From contig NZ_WKCB01000008.1 of NCBI RefSeq assembly GCF_021606685.1, forward strand, positions 1 through 64,000: a stretch of DNA of 64,000 nt. The letters are read 5' to 3'. This document shows positions 6,996-16,278 of this stretch, in pieces. Numbering within the stretch: position 1 is the stretch's first letter; every line of letters starts with the position of its first letter. The notes under the pieces were generated by a model. It had not been told where the DNA came from, ran no database searches, and saw only the letters and a program-made list of their open reading frames with translations. A program made the position numbers and the translations under genes. This DNA is from Pseudomonas syringae (GTDB lineage: Bacteria; Pseudomonadota; Gammaproteobacteria; Pseudomonadales; Pseudomonadaceae).

Positions 6996-7748
6996 TTATG
7001 CCCTCTCGCCGCGAATGGAAACAGCCGGGAAGGGGTATTGCTCGTTGCGTTCCACCCAGTCCATGAAATCGGCGCGGGCGCCGGGGAAGCCGATCATGGT
7101 CCAGCCGACCATGCCTTTGTTGCCACCGTGGATCGGGTCGCAGAAGAAGCCTTCCTTGGTGTTTTGTAGCAGCAGGTTGAAGAAGATCTTGGCCGGCACC
7201 GCGTCGAAATGTGCGGTGACTTCACTGCCGCCAGCCTCCAGACGGTGCAACATATCGTCTCGGGTAGCGCTGTCTTGCGCAGCAAAAGTTTTACCGTTGA
7301 ACGCCTTCGACCAGGCATCCGTAGCAGCAATGCCCAGACGATAAATTTCTTTGGGCACCAATTTGCTCTGCCAGCCCATCTCCGGCGCGGCGTCGGCATT
7401 GAACGGGCCTTGCATGAACCACAGGGCGCCACTGGCGTACGGCGTGTTCATCTGACGGTCGATGTATTCCGGCACGCCGGCTTCCAGCGCACCGGGGCCT
7501 TGCGCGTCGGCGGGAATCAGGCGCTCGACGGCGGCGTTGATGAACACCCATTCCTCAGCCGTGAAATAGGTCGGCTCATAGGCCTTGTCGCTCACCGCCG
7601 GCTGGGCTGGCGCGGCCTGGGCCGGCTCTGGCGTAGCAATCAGCATTGAGCCACCAAGGCCGGTACTGGCAACCGTGACCACCGGGATCAAGGTCAAGGA
7701 TTTGCGCAGAAAGTCACGCCGGGGGTTGTCTTGATCTTGATCAGACAT
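6996..7748 (-). CDS. Gluconate 2-dehydrogenase subunit 3 family protein (Tat-exported)
   Basis: The 250-residue protein begins with a twin-arginine signal (RRDFLRKSL at residues 10-18, then a hydrophobic stretch to the AQA region). The rest fits the small subunit of gluconate/sorbitol dehydrogenase complexes (VFINAAVERLIPADAQGPGALEAGVPEYIDRQ; GKTFAAQD). In these complexes it helps the GMC subunit mature and exit the cytoplasm. It is the first gene of the operon and lies two bases before the flavoprotein gene. A REP doublet stands in the 260-base gap upstream. Confidence 0.88.
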   Translation of the reverse strand: MSDQDQDNPRRDFLRKSLTLIPVVTVASTGLGGSMLIATPEPAQAAPAQPAVSDKAYEPTYFTAEEWVFINAAVERLIPADAQGPGALEAGVPEYIDRQMNTPYASGALWFMQGPFNADAAPEMGWQSKLVPKEIYRLGIAATDAWSKAFNGKTFAAQDSATRDDMLHRLEAGGSEVTAHFDAVPAKIFFNLLLQNTKEGFFCDPIHGGNKGMVGWTMIGFPGARADFMDWVERNEQYPFPAVSIRGERA

Positions 7749-7900
7749 GGGTGCACCTCATCATGTGGTCACGGGTTTGTTCGGCCGCTTCTTGGGAGCA
7801 GCTCGTGCGTATTTGGCAATCAATGGTTACAAATGATAGCAGGCTAAGCATGTAGAGAATGGATTCAGCGACCTAAGTCGAATAAACCCAGGCAAAAAAA

Positions 7901-7989
7901 TGTGGGAAGGGGCTTGCTCCCGATAGCGCTGGGTCAGCCAATTGGAGGCTGACTGACCTTGTGCTATCGGGGGCAAGCCCCCTCCCACA
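7901..7989. repeat. REPIN (REP doublet)
   Basis: Two inverted arms of the type GTGGGAGGGGGCTTGC flank a short spacer, forming a long hairpin. It is non-coding and lies between two minus-strand genes. Confidence 0.9.
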
Positions 7990-8008
7990 TTGGGTGTGCG
8001 TAGGGCTG

Positions 8009-8284
8009 TTAGTCTTTCTTGAGTTTCGGATTGGGGAAGAACTGCACCGCCTGCACCTTGGGGTCCGCCGGCGCTTTCAATGCCGAGGTGTTCACCCGCG
8101 TGCCGAGCTCCTTGGGCACTGACAAGCCCTGATCATTCAGGGTGTCGGTGTACCCGCAAGCCACGCATTCGCGGTGCGGCACGTTGTCCTCGGTCCACAT
8201 TTTCAGCTTGTCCGGCTCGCTGCACGCCGGGCAGACCGCCCCGGCGATAAATTGTTTTTTGGTGATCACAGGCCCTTCGCTCAT
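8009..8284 (-). CDS. yheV: YheV-family zinc-ribbon protein
   Basis: A 91-residue protein of the YheV/DUF2387 family, with two CxxC knuckles (CPAC at 18-21 and CVAC near 40) likely to bind one zinc ion. The function is not established. Its start overlaps the stop of prlC by 4 bases (ATGA), the arrangement usual in gammaproteobacteria, so the two are co-transcribed and translationally coupled. The C-terminal half is basic and probably flexible (QAVQFFPNPKLKKD). Confidence 0.85.
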   Translation of the reverse strand: MSEGPVITKKQFIAGAVCPACSEPDKLKMWTEDNVPHRECVACGYTDTLNDQGLSVPKELGTRVNTSALKAPADPKVQAVQFFPNPKLKKD

Positions 8285-10332
8285 GCTGCCGCGTCCTCAC
8301 TCAGGCCGCTGTGGCGCAAGAGTGCGTCAATCGTCGGCGCACGTCCGCGGAAGTCGACGAACAGCACCATCGGTGCTTGCGAGCCGCCACGCGCCAGGAT
8401 CGCTTCGCGGAATGCTCGGCCAGTCTCGGCATTGAGCACGCCGTCTTCTTCAAATTTGGAGAAGGCATCCGCCGACAGTACCTCAGCCCACTTGTAGCTG
8501 TAGTAACCCGCCGCGTATCCGCCGGCGAAGATGTGCGCAAAGCTGTTGGGGAAGCGGTTATAGGCCGGCGGGCGCATTACCGAGACCTCGTCACGCACGC
8601 CTTCGAGCACTTGCGCCACACTGCGGCCATCGCCATGGGTGGCATGCATTTCAAAGTCGAACAACGAGAATTCCAACTGGCGGACCATCATCAGGCCGGA
8701 CTGGAAGTTCTTCGCCGCGAGCATTTTTTCCAGCAGGTCCTGGGGCAATGGCTCGCCGGTTTCGTAGTGACCGGAGATCAGCGCCAGGCCTTCCGGCTCC
8801 CAGCACCAGTTCTCCATGAACTGGCTCGGCAGCTCTACCGCATCCCACGCCACGCCGTTGATGCCGGACACGCCAGCGTGTTCAACGCGGGTCAGCAGGT
8901 GGTGCAGGCCATGGCCGAATTCGTGGAACAGCGTGGTCACTTCATCGTGGGTCAACAGGGCAGGCTTGCCGCTGTCGGCCGGGGTGAAGTTGCACACCAG
9001 GTTAGCCACCGGGCTTTGCAGTACACCGTCGACGGTGCGCCGACGGTCGCGGGCGCCGTCCATCCAGGCACCGCCGCGCTTGTTGGCGCGGGCGTAAAGG
9101 TCGAAGAAGAAGCGGCCGACGTGCTGGCCGTTTTCCTTGATCTCGAACAGGCGAACATCCGGGTGCCAGGTGTCGAAGCCTTTCTGCTCGGCGATTTCGA
9201 TGCCGTACAGGCGCTGCACGATGGCGAACAGCCCGCCGAGCACTTTGTCGATCGGGAAGTAGGCGCGCAGGGCTTCCTGGGACACGCTGTAGCGCTGCTC
9301 ACGGAGTTTTTCGCCGTAGAAACCGCTGTCCCAGCTCTGCAGGTCGGCGCAGCCTTGTTCGGCGGCATAAGCCTTGAGCTGCTGCAAGTCCTGGGCAGCA
9401 AACGGCTTGCTGCGTTTGGCCAGGTCGCGCAGGAAGCTCAGCACCTGGTCGCTGGACTCAGCCATTTTGGTGGCCAGGCTCAGTTCCGAGAAGGACGCGA
9501 AACCGAGCAATTGCGCCAATTCCTGACGCAAGTCGAGGATCTGTTCCATCACCGGGCCGTTATCGTTCTGGCCGGCATTCGGGCCTTGGTCCGAGGCACG
9601 GGTGCAGTAGGCCGCGTAGACCTCTTCACGCAGGGCACGGTCCTGGGCGTAGGTCATCACCGCGTAGTAGCTGGGGAATTCCAGGGTGATCAGCCAGCCG
9701 TCGAGGCCTTTGGCCTGGGCGGCGGCGGCCATTTGCGCCTTGGCCGAGTCGGTCAGGCCGGCAAGGGTCGCTTCATCGGTGACGTGCTTGGTCCAGGCCT
9801 GGGTGGCGTCCAGCAACTGGTTGGAAAACTTGCTGCCCAGCTCGGAGAGTTTGCTTTGCACGTCGGCGTAACGCTTTTGCTGCTCGGGCGGCAGATCGAT
9901 ACCCGACAGGCGGAAGTCGCGCAGGGAGTGCTCCAGAATGGTTTTTTGCGCCACGTCGAAACCGGCAGCTTCCGGGCTGTTGGCCAGGGCTTCGAAGGCC
10001 TGGAACAGCTCACGGTTCTGGCCCATCTCGGTGGAATAGGCGCTCAATGCCGGCAGGCAAGCCTCGTAGGCTTCGCGCAGTTCGGCGCTGTTGCACACAG
10101 CATTGAGGTGGCTGACGGGGCTCCAGGCGGCGCCGAGGCGGTCATTCAGCTCGTCCATGGCCAGTACCAACCCGGCCCATGTCGGATTTTTACCCTGGCT
10201 TTGCAGGATGCCTTCGATGGCAACGCGGTTGTCGGCGAGGATCTGTTCAATGGCCGGTTGCACGTGCTCGGCACGGATCGCCGAGAACGGCGGCAGGTCG
10301 TAGGACTGCAGAAGAGGGTTGTTCGCGCTCAC
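8281..10332 (-). CDS. prlC: Oligopeptidase A (M3 family)
   Basis: A 683-residue cytoplasmic zinc metallopeptidase that degrades short peptides, including cleaved signal peptides. The thermolysin-like motif HEFGH is present in TLFHEFGHGLHHL, with the downstream Glu ligand region after it. Length is normal for OpdA/PrlC. The start is taken as the GTG at 10332 (SANNPLLQSYDLP), with AAGG 8 bases before it. A GTG three codons upstream is less well placed. It is divergent from the gamma carbonic anhydrase gene. Confidence 0.95.
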   Translation of the reverse strand: MSANNPLLQSYDLPPFSAIRAEHVQPAIEQILADNRVAIEGILQSQGKNPTWAGLVLAMDELNDRLGAAWSPVSHLNAVCNSAELREAYEACLPALSAYSTEMGQNRELFQAFEALANSPEAAGFDVAQKTILEHSLRDFRLSGIDLPPEQQKRYADVQSKLSELGSKFSNQLLDATQAWTKHVTDEATLAGLTDSAKAQMAAAAQAKGLDGWLITLEFPSYYAVMTYAQDRALREEVYAAYCTRASDQGPNAGQNDNGPVMEQILDLRQELAQLLGFASFSELSLATKMAESSDQVLSFLRDLAKRSKPFAAQDLQQLKAYAAEQGCADLQSWDSGFYGEKLREQRYSVSQEALRAYFPIDKVLGGLFAIVQRLYGIEIAEQKGFDTWHPDVRLFEIKENGQHVGRFFFDLYARANKRGGAWMDGARDRRRTVDGVLQSPVANLVCNFTPADSGKPALLTHDEVTTLFHEFGHGLHHLLTRVEHAGVSGINGVAWDAVELPSQFMENWCWEPEGLALISGHYETGEPLPQDLLEKMLAAKNFQSGLMMVRQLEFSLFDFEMHATHGDGRSVAQVLEGVRDEVSVMRPPAYNRFPNSFAHIFAGGYAAGYYSYKWAEVLSADAFSKFEEDGVLNAETGRAFREAILARGGSQAPMVLFVDFRGRAPTIDALLRHSGLSEDAAA

Positions 10333-10433
10333 GGTTGGCACCTTGGCTGAAGAAACTGATAAGACAAAGATGGGGCCATCTTAATTACAATCAACACCCA
10401 CCGCAGCTATCAGCAGATAAGAGAGAGGCTATC

Positions 10434-10976
10434 GTGACCCTTCGCACCTATCAGAACCACACGCCAACCCTGGGCGCCGGGGCTTTTGTCGATATTTCGG
10501 CGGTGGTGATCGGCGATGTCGAAATCGGCACCGACAGCTCGGTATGGCCGCTGACCGTGATTCGTGGCGACATGCACCGCATCCGCATCGGTGCACGCAC
10601 CAGCGTGCAGGACGGCTGCGTGCTGCATATCACCCATGCCGGGCCGTTCAACCCGGACGGTTTCCCGCTGTTGATCGGCGATGACGTGACCATCGCCCAC
10701 AAAGTCATGCTGCACGGCTGCACGGTGGGCAGCCGCATCCTGATCGGCATGGGCAGCATCGTGATGGACGGCGCCGTGGTGGAAGACGACGTGATCATCG
10801 GCGCCGGCAGCCTGGTACCGCCGGGCAAGAAACTCGAAAGCGGCTTTTTGTATGTGGGCAGCCCGGTTAAACAAGTCCGCGCGCTGACTGACAAGGAACG
10901 CGCCTTTTTCACCTACAGCGCGGCCAACTACGTGAAGCTCAAAGACCTGCACTTGGCTGAAGGATTCGACCGATGA
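10434..10976 (+). CDS. Gamma-class carbonic anhydrase family protein
   Basis: A 180-residue left-handed beta-helix protein of hexapeptide repeats (VVIGDVEIGTDSSVWPLTVIRGD and IGARTSVQDGCVLHI). The zinc-ligand histidines are seen in HITH and AHKVMLHG, as in YrdA/CaiE and Cam relatives. Many family members have weak or no measured carbonic anhydrase activity. The GTG start at 10434 has GAGAGAGG 5 bases upstream. Its last 4 bases overlap the next gene, indicating a two-gene operon with the HAD phosphatase. Confidence 0.88.
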   Translation: MTLRTYQNHTPTLGAGAFVDISAVVIGDVEIGTDSSVWPLTVIRGDMHRIRIGARTSVQDGCVLHITHAGPFNPDGFPLLIGDDVTIAHKVMLHGCTVGSRILIGMGSIVMDGAVVEDDVIIGAGSLVPPGKKLESGFLYVGSPVKQVRALTDKERAFFTYSAANYVKLKDLHLAEGFDR

Positions 10977-11632
10977 CCCTGAACTACCCAACCGTCCTGT
11001 TCGACCTGGATGGCACCCTCACCGACCCACGCGAGGGCATCACCCGTTCGATCCAGTACGCCCTCGCCAAGCTGGGCATCGACGAGCCGGACCTGACCAA
11101 GCTCGAACACTTCATCGGCCCGCCGTTGCTGCAAGCCTTCATGCAGTTCTACGACTTCGACGAAGCCAAGGCCTGGGAGGCGGTGAATTTCTACCGCGAG
11201 CGTTTCAAGGTCACCGGGCTGTACGAAAACCGCGTGTTCGACGGCGTGATGCCGTTACTGGAAGACCTCAGCAGCCAGGGCCGCCAGTTGTATATCGCCA
11301 CCTCCAAGCCCTGGGTGTTTGCCCGCGAGATCGCCCGGCATTTCGATTTTGCCAAGCACTTCAAGGTGATCTACGGCAGCGAATTGGATGGGACGCGCAC
11401 CAACAAGGTCGAGCTGATCGCGCATTTGATCAGCGAAGAAGGCCTGGACCCGGCCACCACCCTGATGATCGGTGACCGCAAACACGACCTGATCGGGGCG
11501 CGCAGCAATGGGCTGGACTCGGCGGCGGTGGGGTATGGGTTTGGCAGTTTTGAAGAGTTGAATGCCGAGTCGCCGACCTGGCATTTCGAGACGCTGGCAC
11601 AGATGCACCAGGCATTCTTGCAGCGGCCTTGA
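10973..11632 (+). CDS. HAD-family phosphatase (Gph-like)
   Basis: A 219-residue hydrolase with HAD motif I FDLDGTLTD (Asp11 nucleophile and Asp13), motif II ATSKP near 105, a lysine in TNKVELIAH, and motif IV GDRKHDLIGARSNG. A helical cap lies between motif I and II. It resembles phosphoglycolate phosphatases and 5'-nucleotidase-like HADs. The substrate is not determined by sequence. Its start overlaps the carbonic anhydrase stop, so the two are coupled. A REPIN follows directly. Confidence 0.88.
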   Translation: MTLNYPTVLFDLDGTLTDPREGITRSIQYALAKLGIDEPDLTKLEHFIGPPLLQAFMQFYDFDEAKAWEAVNFYRERFKVTGLYENRVFDGVMPLLEDLSSQGRQLYIATSKPWVFAREIARHFDFAKHFKVIYGSELDGTRTNKVELIAHLISEEGLDPATTLMIGDRKHDLIGARSNGLDSAAVGYGFGSFEELNAESPTWHFETLAQMHQAFLQRP

Positions 11633-11638
11633 GACTGC

Positions 11639-11713
11639 CATCGGGGGCAAGCCCCCTCCCACAGTTGATCTGTATACGCCGTTCAAATGTGGGAGGGGGC
11701 TTGCCCCCGATGA
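11639..11713. repeat. REPIN
   Basis: Inverted arms ATCGGGGGCAAGCCCCCTCCC and the reverse, separated by a short spacer, between convergent genes. It may also serve as a bidirectional end-of-transcript structure. Confidence 0.9.
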
Positions 11714-11717
11714 GGCC

Positions 11718-12761
11718 CTAAAGGCCACCCCCTTCCAACTGCCTCAACGCCGCTTTGCGCTGCCCCACCGGCAACCCTCCCAGCGTCTCCACAGCCGCAT
11801 AAAACCTCACCCAATCCCCACCTTCCCGCGCAAACAACGCCGCAAACGCCGGCACCCACTGGTCATACAGCCCAAACGGCAACAGCCGCGCATTGTTCAT
11901 AGGCTGATTGACCCAAGCGTCATAACGCTTATCCCCGCCCCACTGGGTATCACGCATGTGTCGATACTCGGCGCGCAAACGCTCGAACTGAGCCGCCTTG
12001 GCCTGGCGCATTGCATCAGTTGCCAACGGTTGGGTGTAGAGCGTTTCCAAACGTTGACGGGTATCGAGGACTAACTGGATAAATTGATCACGCTGCTTCG
12101 ACGTCGACAGACTATCCGCTGCCAAACCCCGCGCCGCACGCCATTGGCGCGTGCCTTCCTGCTCGACGAAGGTGGCAAATGACTCGTTGAACTCGGTGTC
12201 ATCCTTCACATAGAAGCGCTGGTGCGCCAGCTCGTGGAAGATCAGTGTCGCCAGGCGCTCGTCACCCCAGTTCATCATCGAATTCATGATCGGGTCGTTG
12301 AACCAGCCCAGGGTCGAATAGGCTTCGACGCCACCGATGGCCACATCCATGCCCCGTTGCTTCAACAACGCCGACTCACCTCGCGCGGCGCCTTGGCTGT
12401 AATAGCCGCGATAGGCCACGCATCCGGCGATGGGGAAGCAATGGGTTTCAGGCGATAGGGAAAATTCCTGCGTGGCAAAGACATTCCAGACCACATAGGG
12501 TCGACCAATGTCAGCGTACAGCCGGTAACTCTGGTTGTCGGGCAGGTGCAGGTGCTGACTGGCGAAGGTTCGCGCTTTCTGCGATTCAACGAGATGGTCA
12601 CGCAGTAACTGCGGGCGGGAGGGGTCCGCAATCACCTCGGCAATCGGCTCTCGGGCTTGCAACAATTGCCATTGGCCGCCCGCCAACTGGCTGTAATAAC
12701 GGATGCTGGAGCAGCCGCTCAGCAGCACAATCAACCACCCTGCAAGAAAAAGCCTGACCAT
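11718..12761 (-). CDS. Lipoprotein aminopeptidase-family protein
   Basis: A 347-residue predicted lipoprotein. The start at 12761 gives a lipoprotein signal with lipobox LLSGC (Cys17), and AGGAG lies upstream. In-frame codons before it would bury the signal, so the longer frame is not used. The gluzincin motif HELAHQRFY, followed by NESFATFVEQEG, fits the putative aminopeptidase family PF10023, probably zinc-dependent and anchored facing the periplasm. Substrate unknown. It is divergent from the next lipoprotein gene. Confidence 0.85.
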   Translation of the reverse strand: MVRLFLAGWLIVLLSGCSSIRYYSQLAGGQWQLLQAREPIAEVIADPSRPQLLRDHLVESQKARTFASQHLHLPDNQSYRLYADIGRPYVVWNVFATQEFSLSPETHCFPIAGCVAYRGYYSQGAARGESALLKQRGMDVAIGGVEAYSTLGWFNDPIMNSMMNWGDERLATLIFHELAHQRFYVKDDTEFNESFATFVEQEGTRQWRAARGLAADSLSTSKQRDQFIQLVLDTRQRLETLYTQPLATDAMRQAKAAQFERLRAEYRHMRDTQWGGDKRYDAWVNQPMNNARLLPFGLYDQWVPAFAALFAREGGDWVRFYAAVETLGGLPVGQRKAALRQLEGGGL

Positions 12762-12894
12762 GCCCCAACCGCTCCTGGGTGATTTGTTTGCCAGACTATC
12801 CTGCCTGTACGGAATTTTTCCATGGCGCGGCGTGTTTATACTCATAGGGAGCCTGCTGCCCGGCTCATATTTCCCCTACCGTCGAGTGCCCGCC

Positions 12895-13314
12895 ATGCGC
12901 CAGCTATTGCTTCCCATCACCGCCCTATTTCTCGGCGCCTGTGCGTCGAACCCGATTCCGCCGGTCGACCCGCAACAGGCTTGGGTCGATTTTGCCACGC
13001 CGACACCGGGCGCCAAGCTGGTAATGGCACAGCGACTGGACGGGAAAAACCTCGACGACGGGCGTTTTTTTCAAATGCCGCCCGGCCCTCACGAACTGAT
13101 GGTGCGCTTTGACTTTGAAGTGCCCGGCGGCGGCCTCGGCGGCCTCAGCCAAATGATGTACCGCACGTGCTTCATGACCCTGCAATACGACCACTTCCAG
13201 GCCGGCCAGCGCTATGTGCTGGAAGGGCGCTCGCTGGCCTTTACGCCCAACATCCGGCTGTATGACTCGGCGCGCCAGCTGCTGGCACAGGAGCGGAGCG
13301 TGAACTGCATCTGA
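12895..13314 (+). CDS. Small hypothetical lipoprotein
   Basis: A 139-residue protein with lipobox LGACA (Cys16) after a short signal. The mature part has a beta-rich pattern (GAKLVMAQRLDGKNLDDGRFFQMPPGPHELMVRFDFE) as in small PEGA-like envelope lipoproteins. I do not recognise a named function. The ATG at 12895 has only a weak GAG upstream, but it gives the correct signal peptide. It is divergent from the aminopeptidase-family lipoprotein, suggesting an envelope role. Confidence 0.7.
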   Translation: MRQLLLPITALFLGACASNPIPPVDPQQAWVDFATPTPGAKLVMAQRLDGKNLDDGRFFQMPPGPHELMVRFDFEVPGGGLGGLSQMMYRTCFMTLQYDHFQAGQRYVLEGRSLAFTPNIRLYDSARQLLAQERSVNCI

Positions 13315-13554
13315 TCAGTCGTTGTTCTTCTGATAGACAATGGCTTTGGTGCCATTCTCACAGCTGCCGACGACCATGGCGCTGTCGTGCTTGTCGGCTT
13401 CTTCCTTGCTGACGATCTCAAGGGTGTAGGAGGGCACCGCGTTAGCCTGGATCTTGACCTCGATCTCTTTCCTGAGCTCTTCGCAGTCTTTTGGCGCGGC
13501 CACGGCCGAAGTGGCCAACACACCGCAGAGGATAGCCAAGGCAAAACGTTTCAT
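13315..13554 (-). CDS. DUF1161 periplasmic protein, copy 1
   Basis: A 79-residue protein with a signal peptide (MKRFALAILCGVLATSAVAA). The mature domain has CEELRKEIEVKIQANAV and VGSCENGTKAIVY, with two conserved cysteines that probably form a disulfide. GGGAG lies 8 bases before the chosen ATG. Function unknown. It is a paralogue of the gene at 15567-15791, with the same layout and cysteine positions. It ends against the lipoprotein gene stop on the other strand. Confidence 0.8.
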   Translation of the reverse strand: MKRFALAILCGVLATSAVAAPKDCEELRKEIEVKIQANAVPSYTLEIVSKEEADKHDSAMVVGSCENGTKAIVYQKNND

Positions 13555-13658
13555 GTGTGAAGCTCCCTGAATGCATGCGCACGGGTGTGCGGCTAGGCTG
13601 CAATAGCTATTCGACCACAATTTGTAAACGCAGGTTCTGATTTAACGCAAAACCAAAG

Positions 13659-13746
13659 GTGGGAGGGGGCTTGCTCCCGATAGCGGAGTATCAGCCAGCC
13701 GAGTAAGGCCTGACCCACCGCCATCGGGAGCAAGCCCCCTCCCACA
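13659..13746. repeat. REPIN
   Basis: GTGGGAGGGGGCTTGCTCCCG and its inverse separated by about 45 bases, in the gap between the DUF1161 and OsmC genes. Confidence 0.9.
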
Positions 13747-13764
13747 TTGCACTTGCTGCGTCTG

Positions 13765-14196
13765 TTAGTTGACGAGCGTGGCATCCAGGCTGATTTTCGC
13801 GTTCAGCACCTTGGACACCGGGCACCCTTCCTTGGCTTTCTTGCTCAGTTCATCGAACTGCGCCTGGCTGGCGCCGGGGATCTTGGCCTTGAGGATCAGG
13901 TGCACAGCGGTAATCGCAAAACCGCCATCAACTTGGTCCAGCGTCACTTCAGCCTGGGTGTCGATGCTGTCAGCCTTGAGCCCGGCATCGCCGAGAATCA
14001 TGGAAAACGCCATGGAGAAACAGCCAGCATGGGCCGCACCGATCAGTTCTTCCGGGTTGGTACCCTTACCGCCTTCGAAACGGGCCTTGAAGCCGTAAGG
14101 CGCTTCGCGCAGTACGCCGGTTTCCGTAGAGATGGAACCCAGGCCAGTCTTGAGGTCACCTTCCCAATGCGCGGATGCTTTTTTAACAATACTCAT
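13765..14196 (-). CDS. osmC: OsmC-family peroxiredoxin
   Basis: A 143-residue organic hydroperoxide reductase of the OsmC type. It carries the two redox cysteines, one in NPEELIGAAHAGCFSMAF (near residue 60) and one in AKEGCPVSKVL (near 125), with the usual spacing. Such enzymes reduce organic and fatty-acid peroxides using lipoylated protein or thiols and are induced by osmotic or stationary-phase stress. AGGAG precedes the ATG at 14196. A longer in-frame extension lacks a ribosome site. Confidence 0.92.
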   Translation of the reverse strand: MSIVKKASAHWEGDLKTGLGSISTETGVLREAPYGFKARFEGGKGTNPEELIGAAHAGCFSMAFSMILGDAGLKADSIDTQAEVTLDQVDGGFAITAVHLILKAKIPGASQAQFDELSKKAKEGCPVSKVLNAKISLDATLVN

Positions 14197-14414
14197 AGCT
14201 GTCTCCTCGAACGGTGGTTTTGCGTCAGTAAGGGTTCTGAGGATAGACGGCATGGCAAAGTTCATCTTGTCGGAGAAACCTAGTGATCCAGTAGGAAATT
14301 TACCGGCTGGCTATTGAATCTCGGGTATATGCCCTCATTGCATAGAGCATGCACATGAAGCGGCAGGTTTTGGTTCGTCTATAAAGCCTGCGCCCCCATT
14401 GGAGAAGCAGGCTT

Positions 14415-15416
14415 ATGAAATCGCTGTCCGACGTTAAATTCTCAACCCTCGACCTGGTGCCCGTGCGGGCCAACGGCAGCCCGGCGCAGTCGCTGCGCAA
14501 TTCCCTGGACTTGGCCCAGCACGTTGAAAAGTTTGGCTACAACCGCTTCTGGGTGGCTGAACACCACAATATGGACGGCATCGCCAGCTCGGCCACCTCG
14601 GTATTGCTGGGCTACCTGGCCGGCGGCACCTCGACGATTCGCGTCGGCTCCGGTGGCGTGATGCTGCCCAACCACGCGCCGCTGGTGATTGCCGAGCAGT
14701 TCGGCACCCTCGAAAGCCTCTACCCCGGCCGTATCGACCTGGGCCTGGGCCGCGCGCCGGGTTCCGACCAGATGACCGCCCGCGCCCTGCGCCGTGAGCG
14801 TTCCGGCAGCGCCGATGAGTTTCCGGAAGACGTGGCCGAACTGATGGCTTACCTGGGCCCACGTACGCCTGACCAACGCATCATCGCCGTACCGGGCACC
14901 GGCACCAACGTGCCGGTGTGGCTGCTCGGTTCCAGCCTGTTCAGCGCGCAGCTGGCCGGCGAGCGCGGTTTGCCCTACGCCTTTGCCTCGCATTTCGCAC
15001 CGCGCCTCATGCATGAAGCGATTCGCGTGTACCGCAACCACTTCAAGCCTTCGGCCGTGCTGGACAAACCCTACGTGATGCTCGGCATCCCGTTGGTCGC
15101 CGCGGACACCGACGAGCAGGCCGAGTACCTGGCCACCTCGGTGTATCAACGCATTCTGGCGCTGATGCGCGGGCAGAGCCTGGTGCAGCGCCCGCCGGTC
15201 AAAACCATGGACGGCCTGTGGCTGCCCCATGAAAAAGACGCGGTCGGCAGCTTCCTCGGCCTGGCCATGGTCGGCAGCCCGGCGAAAATCCGCGCCAAAC
15301 TGGAGGTGCTGATCGAGCAAACCGGCGCCGATGAGCTGATCTTTACCTGCGACCTGTACGAGCACGCTGACCGGATTCATTCCTACGAGCTGCTGGCACA
15401 GTTGATGAAGGGCTAA
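14415..15416 (+). CDS. LLM-class flavin-dependent oxidoreductase
   Basis: A 333-residue luciferase-like TIM barrel of the YhbW/alkanal monooxygenase-like group. Diagnostic segments are [71 protein letters not shown], and the end LAQLMKG. It likely uses FMNH2 with a reductase partner. The substrate is unknown. It is monocistronic, divergent from osmC, with GGAG 8 bases before the ATG. Confidence 0.88.
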   Translation: MKSLSDVKFSTLDLVPVRANGSPAQSLRNSLDLAQHVEKFGYNRFWVAEHHNMDGIASSATSVLLGYLAGGTSTIRVGSGGVMLPNHAPLVIAEQFGTLESLYPGRIDLGLGRAPGSDQMTARALRRERSGSADEFPEDVAELMAYLGPRTPDQRIIAVPGTGTNVPVWLLGSSLFSAQLAGERGLPYAFASHFAPRLMHEAIRVYRNHFKPSAVLDKPYVMLGIPLVAADTDEQAEYLATSVYQRILALMRGQSLVQRPPVKTMDGLWLPHEKDAVGSFLGLAMVGSPAKIRAKLEVLIEQTGADELIFTCDLYEHADRIHSYELLAQLMKG

Positions 15417-15442
15417 AGCCCGCGCGAAAAAAACGACGCACC

Positions 15443-15536
15443 TGTGGCGAGGGAGCTTGCTCCCGCTGGGCTGCGTAGCGACCCCAAAAAAATGGGAGCG
15501 CTGCGCACTCCAGCGGGAGCAAGCTCCCTCGCCACA
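15443..15536. repeat. REPIN, GTGGCGAGGGAGCTTGC type
   Basis: A doublet of a second REP type (GTGGCGAGGGAGCTTGCTCC and its inverse) between convergent genes. Confidence 0.9.
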
Positions 15537-15566
15537 AGTGCGTCGTTTCATGCCTGGAACACGGGA

Positions 15567-15791
15567 TTAACCGCGTTTGTAGACGATTTCCTTGGTGCCG
15601 CCTTCGCAGCTGCCGACCACTTCAGCGTCGGTCGAAGCGCCTTTATCCACCACTTCCAGCGAATAGCCCGAAGCGCCGTTGGCGTCGATTTTCGCTGCGA
15701 TTTCGCTTTTCAGCTCTTCACAAGGCTTGCCTGCTGCCAGGGCTGTGCCCGCAATGCTCAACAAACCTACCGCTAACAGGAACTTCTTCAT
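15567..15791 (-). CDS. DUF1161 periplasmic protein, copy 2
   Basis: A 74-residue exported protein (signal MKKFLLAVGLLSIAGTALAA). The mature part CEELKSEIAAKIDANGASGYSLEVV ... VGSCEGGTKEIVYKRG aligns along its whole length with the copy at 13315-13554. It keeps the two conserved cysteines and lacks the four-residue acidic insertion seen in copy 1. Function unknown. Two divergent paralogues within 2.3 kb suggest an old duplication or separate conditions of use. Confidence 0.82.
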   Translation of the reverse strand: MKKFLLAVGLLSIAGTALAAGKPCEELKSEIAAKIDANGASGYSLEVVDKGASTDAEVVGSCEGGTKEIVYKRG

Positions 15792-15906
15792 CCGTTACTT
15801 TCCTTGCGCTGATCGAAAAAAGCGTGCCGACGCTTTCGCATCGGCACCCATTGGTTGTAGCGCAGGTTATGGCAATCGGCCAGTCAGCAAAGTTCAACCG
15901 ACGCGA

Positions 15907-16122
15907 TCAACTACTGGCAATTCGGAACCCTACCTTGAGGGTGACCTGGAAGTGCGCGGCCTTGCCGTCCTTGATGTGACCACGGGTTTCCGTCACCTCG
16001 AACCACTCCAGGTGCTTGATGCTCTTGCTGGCCTCGGCCAGGGCGTTATTGATCGCGTCTTCAATGCTGGTGGTGGACGAGCCGACCAGTTCGACTTTCT
16101 TGTAGGTGTGATGATCACTCAT
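15907..16122 (-). CDS. Dodecin (flavin-binding storage protein)
   Basis: A 71-residue protein of the dodecin family (YKKVELVGSSTTSIEDAINNALAEASKSIKHLEWFEVTETRGHI, then VTLKVGF). Dodecins assemble into hollow 12-mers that bind flavins or CoA and may buffer them. The conserved tryptophan that stacks on flavin is in LEWFEV (near residue 40). Monocistronic. AGGAG lies before the ATG. Length is normal. Confidence 0.93.
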   Translation of the reverse strand: MSDHHTYKKVELVGSSTTSIEDAINNALAEASKSIKHLEWFEVTETRGHIKDGKAAHFQVTLKVGFRIASS

Positions 16123-16278
16123 GGCAGTTCTCCTAAGGGTCGTTAAGCAAGCGTAGCAGTCAATGTTCGTACTGCTTCTGGCGACTGTTCCTACCCGAAA
16201 GTTCAGATTTACTGCACTTTCTGAAAACGCTGGAGTCGGTATCTACACATGCCACTCAATCACTTCAGGAGAGTCCAC

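Noticed and set aside
8311-10350. A 679-codon frame antisense to prlC
   Set aside because: Shadow of a conserved peptidase gene with HEFGH and full-length family match on the other strand.
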